Source: Pseudomonadota bacterium (GTDB lineage: Bacteria > Pseudomonadota > Gammaproteobacteria > UBA5335). From it: a stretch of 64,000 nt of DNA. Under the pieces are notes generated by a model, which worked only from the letters and a program-made list of their open reading frames with translations, was not told the origin of the DNA and did no database searches. A program made the position numbers and the translations under genes. The stretch's first letter is position 1; each line of letters starts with the position of its first letter. This document shows positions 55,355-64,000 of the stretch, piece after piece. The stretch lies in the NCBI GenBank assembly GCA_002862435.1, contig PKDC01000004.1, positions 23,170 through 87,169 on the forward strand, in the 5' to 3' direction.

Positions 55355-56152
55355 TCAGTGGGCGAGGAGATGCTTGGTTGCAAGATCTGCAACGCCGGAA
55401 GACGCGGCCCGCAATCCTTTGACGGCAGGATTTTCCTCGCATTTCTCGGGCCCAGCGCAAAGCCACTCGAAATCGCGCACCGTGAACTGGGGATCGGCGG
55501 GCAGATTATTGGCATCCTCCACGGGAACGGGCCCGCCGTACACCAGGCTGGTGGCGTACTTACGCTCTTTGGTGTCCGGATTGACCACATCCATGAACAC
55601 TTCCAGCGTAGGCGTGTACGGTTGCGTGGGAGTGGCTGCCGTATAGCCGGCGAATTCGATGTAGACATGAACGTAGGCATCCACGGGCTGGGTGGTTGCC
55701 GGATAGGTTCCCAGATACTTGTGATTGCGATAGGCCGTCGTATGACGGTGATTCGCCACATGCACCTCTTCAACCTGATAGCCATTCGCCGCAAGACGCG
55801 TCTTGATCTCATCCGTAAGTGTGCGGCCCACGTTGAAATTCCATTCCTTGATGGATTGGCTGAGGCGAAAGGTACGGCCGGCCTCGTCCGCTGCGCGGCC
55901 CGCAACGGTTACCGTGGTACCGACAATCCGGCCCGGCAGGGTGATGCCAGGGCTGTCAGGACCTGGATAGCGCAGCACCCGGACATCGTAGACGTCGGGT
56001 TCTTCTATCGTGAGCAGGGCGATCCTTTTCTGACCCCCATCGAGCAGCTTCTGGTCGGGCAACTGATAACTGATCTGGGGTGTGTCGGAAGCGCAGCCGG
56101 CCAGAATAAGCGCACAAGCCGCGAGCCATCCCTTGAAAATTCCTCGCCTCAT
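55355..56152 (-). CDS. Hypothetical lipoprotein
   Basis: MRRGIFKGWLAACALILAGCASDTP lipobox LAGC; no recognised domain. Confidence 0.7.
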   Translation of the reverse strand: MRRGIFKGWLAACALILAGCASDTPQISYQLPDQKLLDGGQKRIALLTIEEPDVYDVRVLRYPGPDSPGITLPGRIVGTTVTVAGRAADEAGRTFRLSQSIKEWNFNVGRTLTDEIKTRLAANGYQVEEVHVANHRHTTAYRNHKYLGTYPATTQPVDAYVHVYIEFAGYTAATPTQPYTPTLEVFMDVVNPDTKERKYATSLVYGGPVPVEDANNLPADPQFTVRDFEWLCAGPEKCEENPAVKGLRAASSGVADLATKHLLAH

Positions 56153-56410
56153 CGTTGATATCTCCTTATTACACATGTGGTGCATGCCCCCCAAGTCCTT
56201 GGGGCGTTCATTAAATCCGGTCTTGGCAATAACAGAAAAATCCTGCAGAACCAGCCGGGCTCCTGACGTTGAATCACGATCCTTTGATTGAATCCGCCGC
56301 ACCACCTTGCCCTGCATTGATGGTGCGCCATTCCATGTACCCTGAAACACGCCGGACTCTTACGGCCCGGTTACCCCTGCAACTATAGTCGGTTTTTGAA
56401 GCCTTGTTTG

Positions 56411-56860
56411 TTAAAAGGTCTGCGCAGAGGCCTGAACGCAACCCTTGAGCCGAGTCAGTTGCTGGCGGGCGCTACGCTCCAGCATCCAGCCCATCGCTCG
56501 CTCCATGCGGGCAACCGTACTATCCAGCGGCTGCAAGTGCAAACGATATTCCAGACGGGTCATCGCCTCCTTCTGGGAGAGATGATAGCCAATCCGCATG
56601 TGAAACCGCCGGTGCGTCAGCGCCACCACCAAAGCCTGCGGAGGCTCACGTTCCAGTACTTCACCCTCATAGGTCACACTGCGGCCCATTTCCCGCATGC
56701 GCTGGCGAAATCGAATGCCCACGCCAAGGTCCTCGATTGGAGAAAGGTATTCCGAGTGCTCCAGCCCTTGCACCCATTGCATCATCCGCTCGGGCTCCTC
56801 CAGCCAGGGGAAAATCTGCCCGGCCTCAGCCCCGATCTCGATATCACAGACAAAATCCAC
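56411..56860 (-). CDS. SRPBCC/polyketide cyclase-like protein
   Basis: DFVCDIEIGAEAGQIFPWLEEPERMMQWVQGLEHSEYL; GEVLEREPPQALVVAL. Confidence 0.7.
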   Translation of the reverse strand: MDFVCDIEIGAEAGQIFPWLEEPERMMQWVQGLEHSEYLSPIEDLGVGIRFRQRMREMGRSVTYEGEVLEREPPQALVVALTHRRFHMRIGYHLSQKEAMTRLEYRLHLQPLDSTVARMERAMGWMLERSARQQLTRLKGCVQASAQTF

Positions 56861-56896
56861 CCCATCCCTCCTGCAGTCCAGATACGCCCGATGGGG

Positions 56897-57736
56897 TCAT
56901 CCGCCCTGCCAACTGGGAGCCGATCGCCCCAGCAAGTCGAAAAGACGGACATTCTCCGGGCCATAAAACGTCCGCAATCGCGCCAGGGTGGCCTCGGACA
57001 CCCTTGGCCGATAGGGTCGACCCCAGCGCCGGTCGAGCCTGCGAACCCACGGCCTCAACAGCGGCACATGGTAGCTGAGCCTGAGCCCAAAACGACTTCC
57101 CGTATGTTCATTCGCGCGATGCTGCCAATGGGCAAAGCAATAATCGTCGTCCACGCCGAGGAATGCGCTCACCTCCCGCAACACACGCAAGGGATCAACG
57201 CTCAGCTCATCCTCGTAAAAAATGATGCACATGCGCTCAACCGCGAAATACGCCTGGAAAGCCTCCAGGTGCCGCGCGTAACAGCCTTGCTCCAGCACCC
57301 CGTGGGGCGCAGCCAGCGCGGCCTTGGTGCCCAGCAGCAGGTCATCCAGTCGAGTGTCGGGGGCGACACGGCCAGTCTGGATCAGATGTCGAGCCGCCGA
57401 AACCGCACGGGATACTGGATCGCGCAGGACACAGATCAGCCGCAGGTCCGGATAGAGTCCATGAATACGGGCCGCAATGCCGGGCGTGTGATCCTCTCCA
57501 CCGCGCCCCTCGCTCCAGAGGTAATCCGGCGTCTTTTCCCCAACCGCCCGCACCCCCGGCGCGGGCGCAAACTGGGCTTCATACCAGTCGCACCCTCGCG
57601 AAAAACGCTTTGATTTATCAAAAAAATGCAGCTCATGGGGCGGCAAATGAATCTGCGGGTGCATTGCAAGATTGTGGGCCAGCCAGGTAGTCCCCGCTTT
57701 CTGAGCGCCGATGATGAGGAAATCAGGTTTGGGCAC
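56897..57736 (-). CDS. Sulfotransferase domain protein
   Basis: PDFLIIGAQKAGTTWLAHNLAMHPQI (5'-PSB loop) and LICVLRDPVSRAVSAARHLIQTGR (3'-PB). Confidence 0.88.
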   Translation of the reverse strand: MPKPDFLIIGAQKAGTTWLAHNLAMHPQIHLPPHELHFFDKSKRFSRGCDWYEAQFAPAPGVRAVGEKTPDYLWSEGRGGEDHTPGIAARIHGLYPDLRLICVLRDPVSRAVSAARHLIQTGRVAPDTRLDDLLLGTKAALAAPHGVLEQGCYARHLEAFQAYFAVERMCIIFYEDELSVDPLRVLREVSAFLGVDDDYCFAHWQHRANEHTGSRFGLRLSYHVPLLRPWVRRLDRRWGRPYRPRVSEATLARLRTFYGPENVRLFDLLGRSAPSWQGG

Positions 57737-57739
57737 GGC

Positions 57740-58036
57740 TCAGGCGTCGCCTTCGAAAACCCAGCCATGCATCTGCAAGGCCTCCCCCTCTCGCACCGCC
57801 ATGTCGAAACCCTCCAGCGCCACCTCGTCGTGGAGGAAATCCTCCCGCCAAACCAGCGCTGGCTCTGAGCCGGAATCGATGACCCATCCCGCATTGCGCA
57901 ATCGGCTGGCGGCATGGAAATAAGCTATTTCGGCGGATTCCCGGTTGACCCAGCAGTGCATATACGCACCGCCCAGAACGCCTCCCTGCTCGGTGGGACG
58001 CACCTCGAACACCAGATAGAACATACTCATGACCAC
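57740..58036 (-). CDS. Hypothetical protein (98 aa) upstream of sulfotransferase
   Basis: Intact ORF, 3 nt between its stop-end coordinate and the sulfotransferase start; MFYLVFEVRPTEQGGVLGGAYMHCWVNRESAEIAYFHAASRLRNAGWVI. Confidence 0.65.
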   Translation of the reverse strand: MVMSMFYLVFEVRPTEQGGVLGGAYMHCWVNRESAEIAYFHAASRLRNAGWVIDSGSEPALVWREDFLHDEVALEGFDMAVREGEALQMHGWVFEGDA

Positions 58037-58497
58037 CTACCCGCTGCCCTTACCGCCTGACGGTTGAGGCATCGAGACTCATCCCGCCGCCAAGGCTTCA
58101 TTTTTGCCTCCCCGTGACGATGCAGAAAGACGGCGGCATTTTCAAGATCAAGGTCAAAGACTGACATGTGCGTGATACGCCACGGTCTCTTCCCTCTGTA
58201 CTGGATCCGCATCCTGAGTTGGCCAGGGCTCATTTCAGCCCTGGGGACCAGATTGCACGCTGGGATTCGTCATGGTTTTTGGCTACCCTCGCAGACCAGC
58301 TTTGCCATGGCAGCTGCTTTGCTGTGGCCGTGACTGCCCACAAGACCGCGCATCCCGCTTCTGGCGAGAATGCGTGTTCCCAACGCTTGACAATGGACCG
58401 CCCTGAATCAACCTTGCCGCGCGGATGTGACATGCCTGATCCTTGCTCAAAGCACGACATTGCGCCCTCGGTCTGCCTGCATCGCCCGGCCCGCCTG

Positions 58498-60141
58498 ATG
58501 AATAAACGGCCACGCCGATTCCATCGCCTGCTCGTTTGGCACGGCTTGCTGTTCCTCATGCATGCTGCGCACGCGAGCGGCCTGGAAACTTTGACCGCGG
58601 AACCCCCCAAGGCACAACGTACACAGAGCGTCCAGCTATGGAATGCCGAGGCGGTCGACCGGCTTTATGTGGATCGCGAAGGCCAACCCTTGTGGCTTGA
58701 AGCGGGCCAACCCCGACCTGCCCTGGCAAGCCTGATACGGGTTCTGGACGGCCTGCACACCCATGGATTGAACCCGGATGATTACCATCTGAATGCGCTT
58801 CAGGAGTATATCAACCAACCGCATGGCGACTCTCTCCCCCCAGAGCAACAAACCCAGCTCGAACGCTTGGCGACAGATGCTTTCTTGACATTGGCCATAC
58901 ATATGGCAACGGGCCGCGTACACCCGGCTGTTCGAAAGCCGCGTCAGATTCCTTTGGATGCCTTGCCGCAATTAACGCGCCTTCTGGTTGATGCGGTTGC
59001 CATGGATCAGGTGACAGCCCCATTGACGCCCCATCCAGCCGATCCGGCCATCTACAGCGGTCTACAAGCAGCCTTGATCCGCTGGGAGCGCGCCTCCAAT
59101 CTGCGTCCACTGCCCATGGGCGCGTCATTGCGCCCCGGTGATCGCAACGAGCGGATCGAAGCACTGCGCGATCGCTTGGCTGCATGGGAAAAGCTCGCCG
59201 CCGAGCGGCCTCCAGCACAAGCCCCGGTGGATGATCCCCAGTACTTTGATGAGGCGCTCACGCAGCGGGTCGCAGATTTTCAACGTCAGATGGGACTGGA
59301 TCATGACGCGGTCGTGGGACCGCAGACGATTACCGCCCTGAATACATCGCAAGCGGCGCGCCTGGACCAACTGCGCGCCAACCTGGAACGGCAACGCTGG
59401 CCCGCACCCACCGATAGCGACCGCCTGATCCGGGTGAATCTACCGGATTTCACGCTATCCGCAATACGTGAAGGCCAGGAAATCTGGCATACCCGGGTCA
59501 TTGTGGGCCGTCAATACCGGCCCACACCCCTGCTCGGCGGAGCAATCGATACCATCGTTTTCAATCCCACCTGGGAAGTGCCACGCCGGCTGGTCAAGGA
59601 AGACTTGCTGCCAAAAATCCGGGCGGATCCTGGCTTTCTGGAGCGGGAAGGGATGACGCTCTACCAACGCACCGCGACGGGCAGAATTCCGGTTGATCCC
59701 GCCATACTGACCCAGAATGCGTCAGCCGAGGACCCAGTGGCCGACCTTGGAATCCGACAAGCGGCGGGTGCCCGAAATGCGCTGGGGCGGATCAAGTTTC
59801 TGTTTCCCAATAATGAGCAGGTCTATCTGCACGACACGCCCTCGAAACAATTATTTGAACGCACGCGACGCATGTTCAGCTCCGGCTGCATCCGGGTTGA
59901 AACACCTTTGACCCTGGCCCGGTTTCTGATGGAAACACAGCCGGATTGGACACAGGAGCGCATGGAACAAATCATTATGGACGGCAAGACCCGGACCGTG
60001 CGAATCAAGCCGGTACCGATCCAGTTTGTTTACTGGACGGCCTGGCCCGACACGGAAAGTGGTGTCCTCCATTTTCGAGAGGACATCTATCAAAGTGATC
60101 AGCCCTTGGCGCGCGCGCTGGAACAGACGCCCTGGAACTGA
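58498..60141 (+). CDS. L,D-transpeptidase YcbB/LdtD-like
   Basis: Signal peptide at MNKRPRRFHRLLVWHGLLFLMHAAHASG; LDGLHTHGLNPDDYHL; FLFPNNEQVYLHDTPSKQLFERTRRMFSSGCIRVE. Confidence 0.9.
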   Translation: MNKRPRRFHRLLVWHGLLFLMHAAHASGLETLTAEPPKAQRTQSVQLWNAEAVDRLYVDREGQPLWLEAGQPRPALASLIRVLDGLHTHGLNPDDYHLNALQEYINQPHGDSLPPEQQTQLERLATDAFLTLAIHMATGRVHPAVRKPRQIPLDALPQLTRLLVDAVAMDQVTAPLTPHPADPAIYSGLQAALIRWERASNLRPLPMGASLRPGDRNERIEALRDRLAAWEKLAAERPPAQAPVDDPQYFDEALTQRVADFQRQMGLDHDAVVGPQTITALNTSQAARLDQLRANLERQRWPAPTDSDRLIRVNLPDFTLSAIREGQEIWHTRVIVGRQYRPTPLLGGAIDTIVFNPTWEVPRRLVKEDLLPKIRADPGFLEREGMTLYQRTATGRIPVDPAILTQNASAEDPVADLGIRQAAGARNALGRIKFLFPNNEQVYLHDTPSKQLFERTRRMFSSGCIRVETPLTLARFLMETQPDWTQERMEQIIMDGKTRTVRIKPVPIQFVYWTAWPDTESGVLHFREDIYQSDQPLARALEQTPWN

Positions 60142-60142
60142 C

Positions 60143-61108
60143 ATGAGATCATGGATTCAACGGTCTTGTTCATCCATGGCGCTGATCCTCGCGCTCGTCA
60201 CCGCGCCCAGTTCGGACGCACACACGCAAGCCGGCTTTGATTCGGGTCGCGCGCGTTTTACGGCCGCCTTTGGCGAAGTCGTCAACCCTTACCGAGAATT
60301 GGCCGTCTTTGTGATGCCGGGACAAACCGTGCCCATTCAGGTGGCTGGCATGCCGCCCGGCGCTCGGTTGGCCGCACTCGCCGACGGTGGGCGCCTTGGC
60401 GTGGTGCAGCGTGGCTCATGGATCTGGAAGGCGCCCATCACACCGGGACTGTATCGATTGCGTCTGAAGGGGCTGAATACCAACGATCAGATGCAATTCA
60501 ATGTATTCGTCATGCACCCCCTCGGCAGGGCCGCCAACGGGGTGCTGAATGGCTATCCCATCGGACATTATCCCGTGACGCCACTTGACAACCTGGACAG
60601 CTATCGCCCGCCCGAGGGTTTCGTCGAGGTTACGCCAGACCTGGTCCACGTGCGCGTCTCGCCCCACTTCCGGATCGGCCAGTTCCTTTGCAAGCAGGAA
60701 GCCACGGGGCCCAAGTACCTAGTGATGCGCAGCGCCTTGCCGCTGAAACTCGAAGGTGTGTTGGAGGAGGTGAATGCGCAAGGTATCGCCACGGATGGGT
60801 TGGAGATCATGAGCGGCTATCGAACACCCGCCTATAATCAGCGAATGGGCAGCGAAACAGTCTATAGCCGCCATTTGTGGGGCGATGCTGCGGACGTGTT
60901 CATCGACCGGGACGGCGATGGCCGCATGGATGACCTCAACCAGGACAGCCGGATCGACCAACTTGACGCCCAGTGGCTTGCCGAACGGGTCGACAGCCTC
61001 GAAGAAACCCATACCCATCTGGTCGGCGGCGTTGGCCGATACAAGGCCACCGCGTATCATGGACCCTTTGTCCATATCGACAGCCGGGGCCACAAAGCCC
61101 GCTGGTGA
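60143..61108 (+). CDS. YcbK-like DUF882 peptidase (M15-type fold) with acidic repeat insert
   Basis: MSGYRTPAYNQRMG...SRHLWGDAADVFID...HGPFVHIDSRG; follows YcbB-like gene. Confidence 0.8.
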   Translation: MRSWIQRSCSSMALILALVTAPSSDAHTQAGFDSGRARFTAAFGEVVNPYRELAVFVMPGQTVPIQVAGMPPGARLAALADGGRLGVVQRGSWIWKAPITPGLYRLRLKGLNTNDQMQFNVFVMHPLGRAANGVLNGYPIGHYPVTPLDNLDSYRPPEGFVEVTPDLVHVRVSPHFRIGQFLCKQEATGPKYLVMRSALPLKLEGVLEEVNAQGIATDGLEIMSGYRTPAYNQRMGSETVYSRHLWGDAADVFIDRDGDGRMDDLNQDSRIDQLDAQWLAERVDSLEETHTHLVGGVGRYKATAYHGPFVHIDSRGHKARW

Positions 61109-61127
61109 CACCGACGCAGAGGTTGCC

Positions 61128-62708
61128 ATGGAAGATCCGGAGTACCATAAATCATCGCTTCCGCGTCGGGTCGATCCGCCTATCCCCGACCACCACCTCA
61201 AATTGCGCAACTTGTTGCGCGAGGATTACGAAGACATCCAGCGCCTGATGGATCTGGTGTATGCCGACTTCGGCGGTGCCTGGCCACGCGACAAGTTTTA
61301 CTCACAGATTGCCACTTTTCCCGAAGGCCAGATCTGCATCGAAGACAATGGCCAAGTGATCGCCGCCGCCTTTGCGGTCATTGTGGATTACGACAAATTC
61401 GGAGATCAGCACACCTACGACCAAATCACGGGCAACGCCTATCTCACGACTCACGATCCGGATGGCGACGTGCTGTACGGGGTCGATATCTTTGTTGACC
61501 CGAAGTTTCGGGGCATGCGGCTGGGAAGGCGCCTGTACCAGGCCCGCAAGGCGCTGTGCCGACATCTCAATCTGCGCGCCATTGTGGCCGGGGGACGAAT
61601 ACCCGGCTACGGTGCCCACGCCGAACAGCTCTCCCCACCCGAATACATTGAAAAAGTCCAGCAGCGCGAATTGTACGATCCCATTTTATCCTTTCAGCTC
61701 TCCAATGAATTCCAAGTCAGGCGGGTATTGCGCAATTACCTCCCCGAAGATTCGGCCTCTCACGGTTACGCCACCCTGCTGGAATGGACCAACATCTATT
61801 ACGAGCCCAAGCCCCAGCCAGGATTCAATCAACGTCGTGATCGGGTTCGCATCGGGGTATTGCAATGGCAGATGCGCTGGATTAATTCGGTCGAGGAATT
61901 AATCCAGCAAATGGAATTTTTCATCGATGCGCTGTCCGATTATCAATCCGACTTTGCCCTCTTTCCGGAATTTTTCAGCGCCCCGCTCATGGGTTTGGGG
62001 CCACGTGAATCTCCGCTTTCCGGCATACGTCATCTGGCCAGCTACACGGAACACCTGCGTGATGAAATTTCACGATTGGCCATGAGTTACAACATCAATA
62101 TCATCGCGGGCAGCATGCCGCTGTATGAAGAAGGGATCTTGTATAACGTGGCTTATCTGTGCCGACGTGACGGCACGATTGACGCCCAATATAAAATTCA
62201 CCCCACGCCCTACGAGCAACGCGCTTGGGTGATGCGCAGTGGCGATCAATTGCGGGTTTTCGAAACGGATGCGGGAAAGATTGGAATCTTGATCTGCTAC
62301 GACGTTGAATTCCCAGAACTGGCGCGGCTGCTGGCGGATCAGCAGATGCAAATCCTGTTCGTGCCGTTTTGGACAGATACCAAGAACGGCTATCTGCGGG
62401 TGAAACGTTGCGCACAAGCACGCGCCATCGAGAATGAATGCTATGTCGCCATTGCCGGTAGCGTCGGCAACCTGCCCCAGGTCGATAACCTGGATATCCA
62501 GTACGCCGAATCGGCCGTTTTTTCACCCAGCGATTTCGCATTTCCGCATGACGCCATCATGGCAGAAAGTACGCCGAACACTGAAATGGCATTGATTGTC
62601 GATCTCGATCTCACCAAACTGGAAACCCTGCGTTACGAGGGGTCTGTGCAGAATTACCGAGACCGAAAGCGCCATCTCTATCGCATAGAGTGGCTTGGCC
62701 GCCGCTGA
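61128..62708 (+). CDS. Bifunctional GNAT N-acetyltransferase / carbon-nitrogen hydrolase (nitrilase) fusion
   Basis: N-terminal GNAT (VDIFVDPKFRGMRLGRRLYQARKALC); C-terminal nitrilase E-K-C (FALFPEFF; YKIHPTPYE; ILICYDVEFPELARLL). Confidence 0.88.
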   Translation: MEDPEYHKSSLPRRVDPPIPDHHLKLRNLLREDYEDIQRLMDLVYADFGGAWPRDKFYSQIATFPEGQICIEDNGQVIAAAFAVIVDYDKFGDQHTYDQITGNAYLTTHDPDGDVLYGVDIFVDPKFRGMRLGRRLYQARKALCRHLNLRAIVAGGRIPGYGAHAEQLSPPEYIEKVQQRELYDPILSFQLSNEFQVRRVLRNYLPEDSASHGYATLLEWTNIYYEPKPQPGFNQRRDRVRIGVLQWQMRWINSVEELIQQMEFFIDALSDYQSDFALFPEFFSAPLMGLGPRESPLSGIRHLASYTEHLRDEISRLAMSYNINIIAGSMPLYEEGILYNVAYLCRRDGTIDAQYKIHPTPYEQRAWVMRSGDQLRVFETDAGKIGILICYDVEFPELARLLADQQMQILFVPFWTDTKNGYLRVKRCAQARAIENECYVAIAGSVGNLPQVDNLDIQYAESAVFSPSDFAFPHDAIMAESTPNTEMALIVDLDLTKLETLRYEGSVQNYRDRKRHLYRIEWLGRR

Positions 62709-62742
62709 ATTTGCAATTCAATCTGCGGCGGCGCGAAGGTAA

Positions 62743-63396
62743 TCAGATTGCTTGGCCAATGCGCGCAATTGCTTTCTCGTACTCAGCATCCATCAGGTCA
62801 GGGCTATGCACCGAATAGCCGAGATCGTGGATAATTCCGTCGGTGAGGCCATAGATCCAGCTATGGACGGTGAGTTGCTGTCCCCGGGTCCAGGCATCCT
62901 GAATCACCGTGGTTTGACAGAGATTTCGCGCCTGCTCGATGGCGTTGAGTTCGCACAGCCTATCAATCTGGCTGGGACCATTTGCGATCGGTGCCAGAAT
63001 ATCCCAGTGCTTCTGTTTCACATCGTGGATATGGCGCAACCAGTTATCCACCAAGCCTAACCGCAGGTTTGCCAGCGCTGCTTGGACGCCTCCGCAGCCG
63101 TAATGCCCGACGACCAGTACATCACGCACCTTGAGCACATCCACCGCATATTGAACCGCCGCCAAGCAATTCAAGTCGCCATGGGCGACCACGTTTGCCA
63201 CGTTTCGGTGAACAAAGACTTCACCAGGCTTCAGGCCAATGATTTCGTTTGCCGGGACACGAGAATCCGAGCAACCAATCCATAAAAACTCCGGGGCCTG
63301 AATTTGGGCAAGACCATCAAAGAAAAGCGGATCCTGGGCGTCGATGGTCTCCGACCAGCGCCGGTTGTTCTCAAATAACTGGCAAACATCAGTCAT
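62743..63396 (-). CDS. can: Beta-class carbonic anhydrase
   Basis: FLWIGCSDSRVPANEIIGLKPGEVFVHRNVANVV; VVGHYGCGGVQAAL. Confidence 0.95.
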   Translation of the reverse strand: MTDVCQLFENNRRWSETIDAQDPLFFDGLAQIQAPEFLWIGCSDSRVPANEIIGLKPGEVFVHRNVANVVAHGDLNCLAAVQYAVDVLKVRDVLVVGHYGCGGVQAALANLRLGLVDNWLRHIHDVKQKHWDILAPIANGPSQIDRLCELNAIEQARNLCQTTVIQDAWTRGQQLTVHSWIYGLTDGIIHDLGYSVHSPDLMDAEYEKAIARIGQAI

Positions 63397-63523
63397 CGAA
63401 GCACCTACTTTGGCTCAGAAAAAAAAATTAAGCCACGAATCCGCAATGCCGTAGTCATGGGAGTCCAAGCCTTTCACCACTCAGATTCTGCATTATTCAA
63501 CACGTCAGATCAAAGATGAAGCA

Positions 63524-63555
63524 TAAAAAAACCCCCCATCCACAGGATGAGGGGT
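63524..63555 (-). terminator. Terminator of rRNA operon
   Basis: Minus strand CCCCTCATCC-TGT-GGATGGGGGG followed by T run; directly downstream of 5S. Confidence 0.88.
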
Positions 63556-63566
63556 TTGTATTAAGA

Positions 63567-63684
63567 GCCTGGCAGTGACCTACTCTCACATGGGGAAGCC
63601 CCACACTACCATCGGCGCTGAGCAGTTTCACTTCCGAGTTCGAAATGGGATCGGGTGGTTCCCACTCGCTATTGCCGCCAGGCA
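63567..63684 (-). rRNA. rrf: 5S ribosomal RNA
   Basis: Reverse complement of 5S: GCCTGGCGGCAATAGCGAGTGGGAACCACCCGATCCCATTTCGAACTCGGAAGTGAAACTGCTCAGCGCCGATGGTAGTGTGGGG. Confidence 0.97.
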
Positions 63685-63770
63685 AACCGAACACCTTTCC
63701 CACTTTGGGAAAGGAAAAACTGGAATGCGTCTAGGGATGCGTCATGCAAAAGACTGTTTGGGTGTTATAT

Positions 63771-64000
<230 letters not shown>

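Noticed and set aside
58168-58497. 110-aa N-terminal extension of the L,D-transpeptidase
   Set aside because: A standard signal peptide begins at MNKRPRRFHRLLVW (58498); the extension has no recognisable content.

Overview
This 64 kb window looks like the chromosome of a high-GC gammaproteobacterium. The basis is gene content and order: rpoE-rseA-rseB ... lepA-lepB-DUF4845-rnc-era-recO-pdxJ-acpS, ispH/lspA/ileS/ribF/murJ/rpsT, and rplU-rpmA-obgE-proB. It is mostly dense core genome. I see no prophage, CRISPR array, or intact IS element. Main blocks, left to right: TonB receptor, MscS channel, methyltransferase, PPK2, SYLF and Acr3; a ParDE-like TA pair; ApbE/ThiO; a minor-pilin/PilY1 cluster; ispH-lspA-ileS-ribF-murJ; rpsT, MAPEG, proB, obgE, L27/L21, ispB, tRNA-Pro(CGG) and yidD; znuACB-zur; argG; galE plus four glycosyltransferases; a BarA/GacS-like hybrid kinase; the acpS...rpoE operon; nadB; a lower-GC segment (lipoprotein, SRPBCC, sulfotransferase, 98-aa ORF, YcbB/YcbK-like pair, GNAT-nitrilase fusion, carbonic anhydrase); and the 3' end of an rRNA operon (5S plus partial 23S, minus strand). 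The most unexplained signal is a compact multi-stem palindromic element (27011-27125) between two convergent genes. Other notable observations are a sigmaE-like promoter upstream of rpoE, a Zur-box/leaderless arrangement at znuA, an in-frame 51-bp duplication of the pilY1 start region, a small CxxC secreted ORF inside the pilin cluster, a dockerin/EF-hand-like insert in the YcbK-like peptidase, and a small sulfotransferase cassette. All calls come from reading the sequence and ORF translations. No searches were run.
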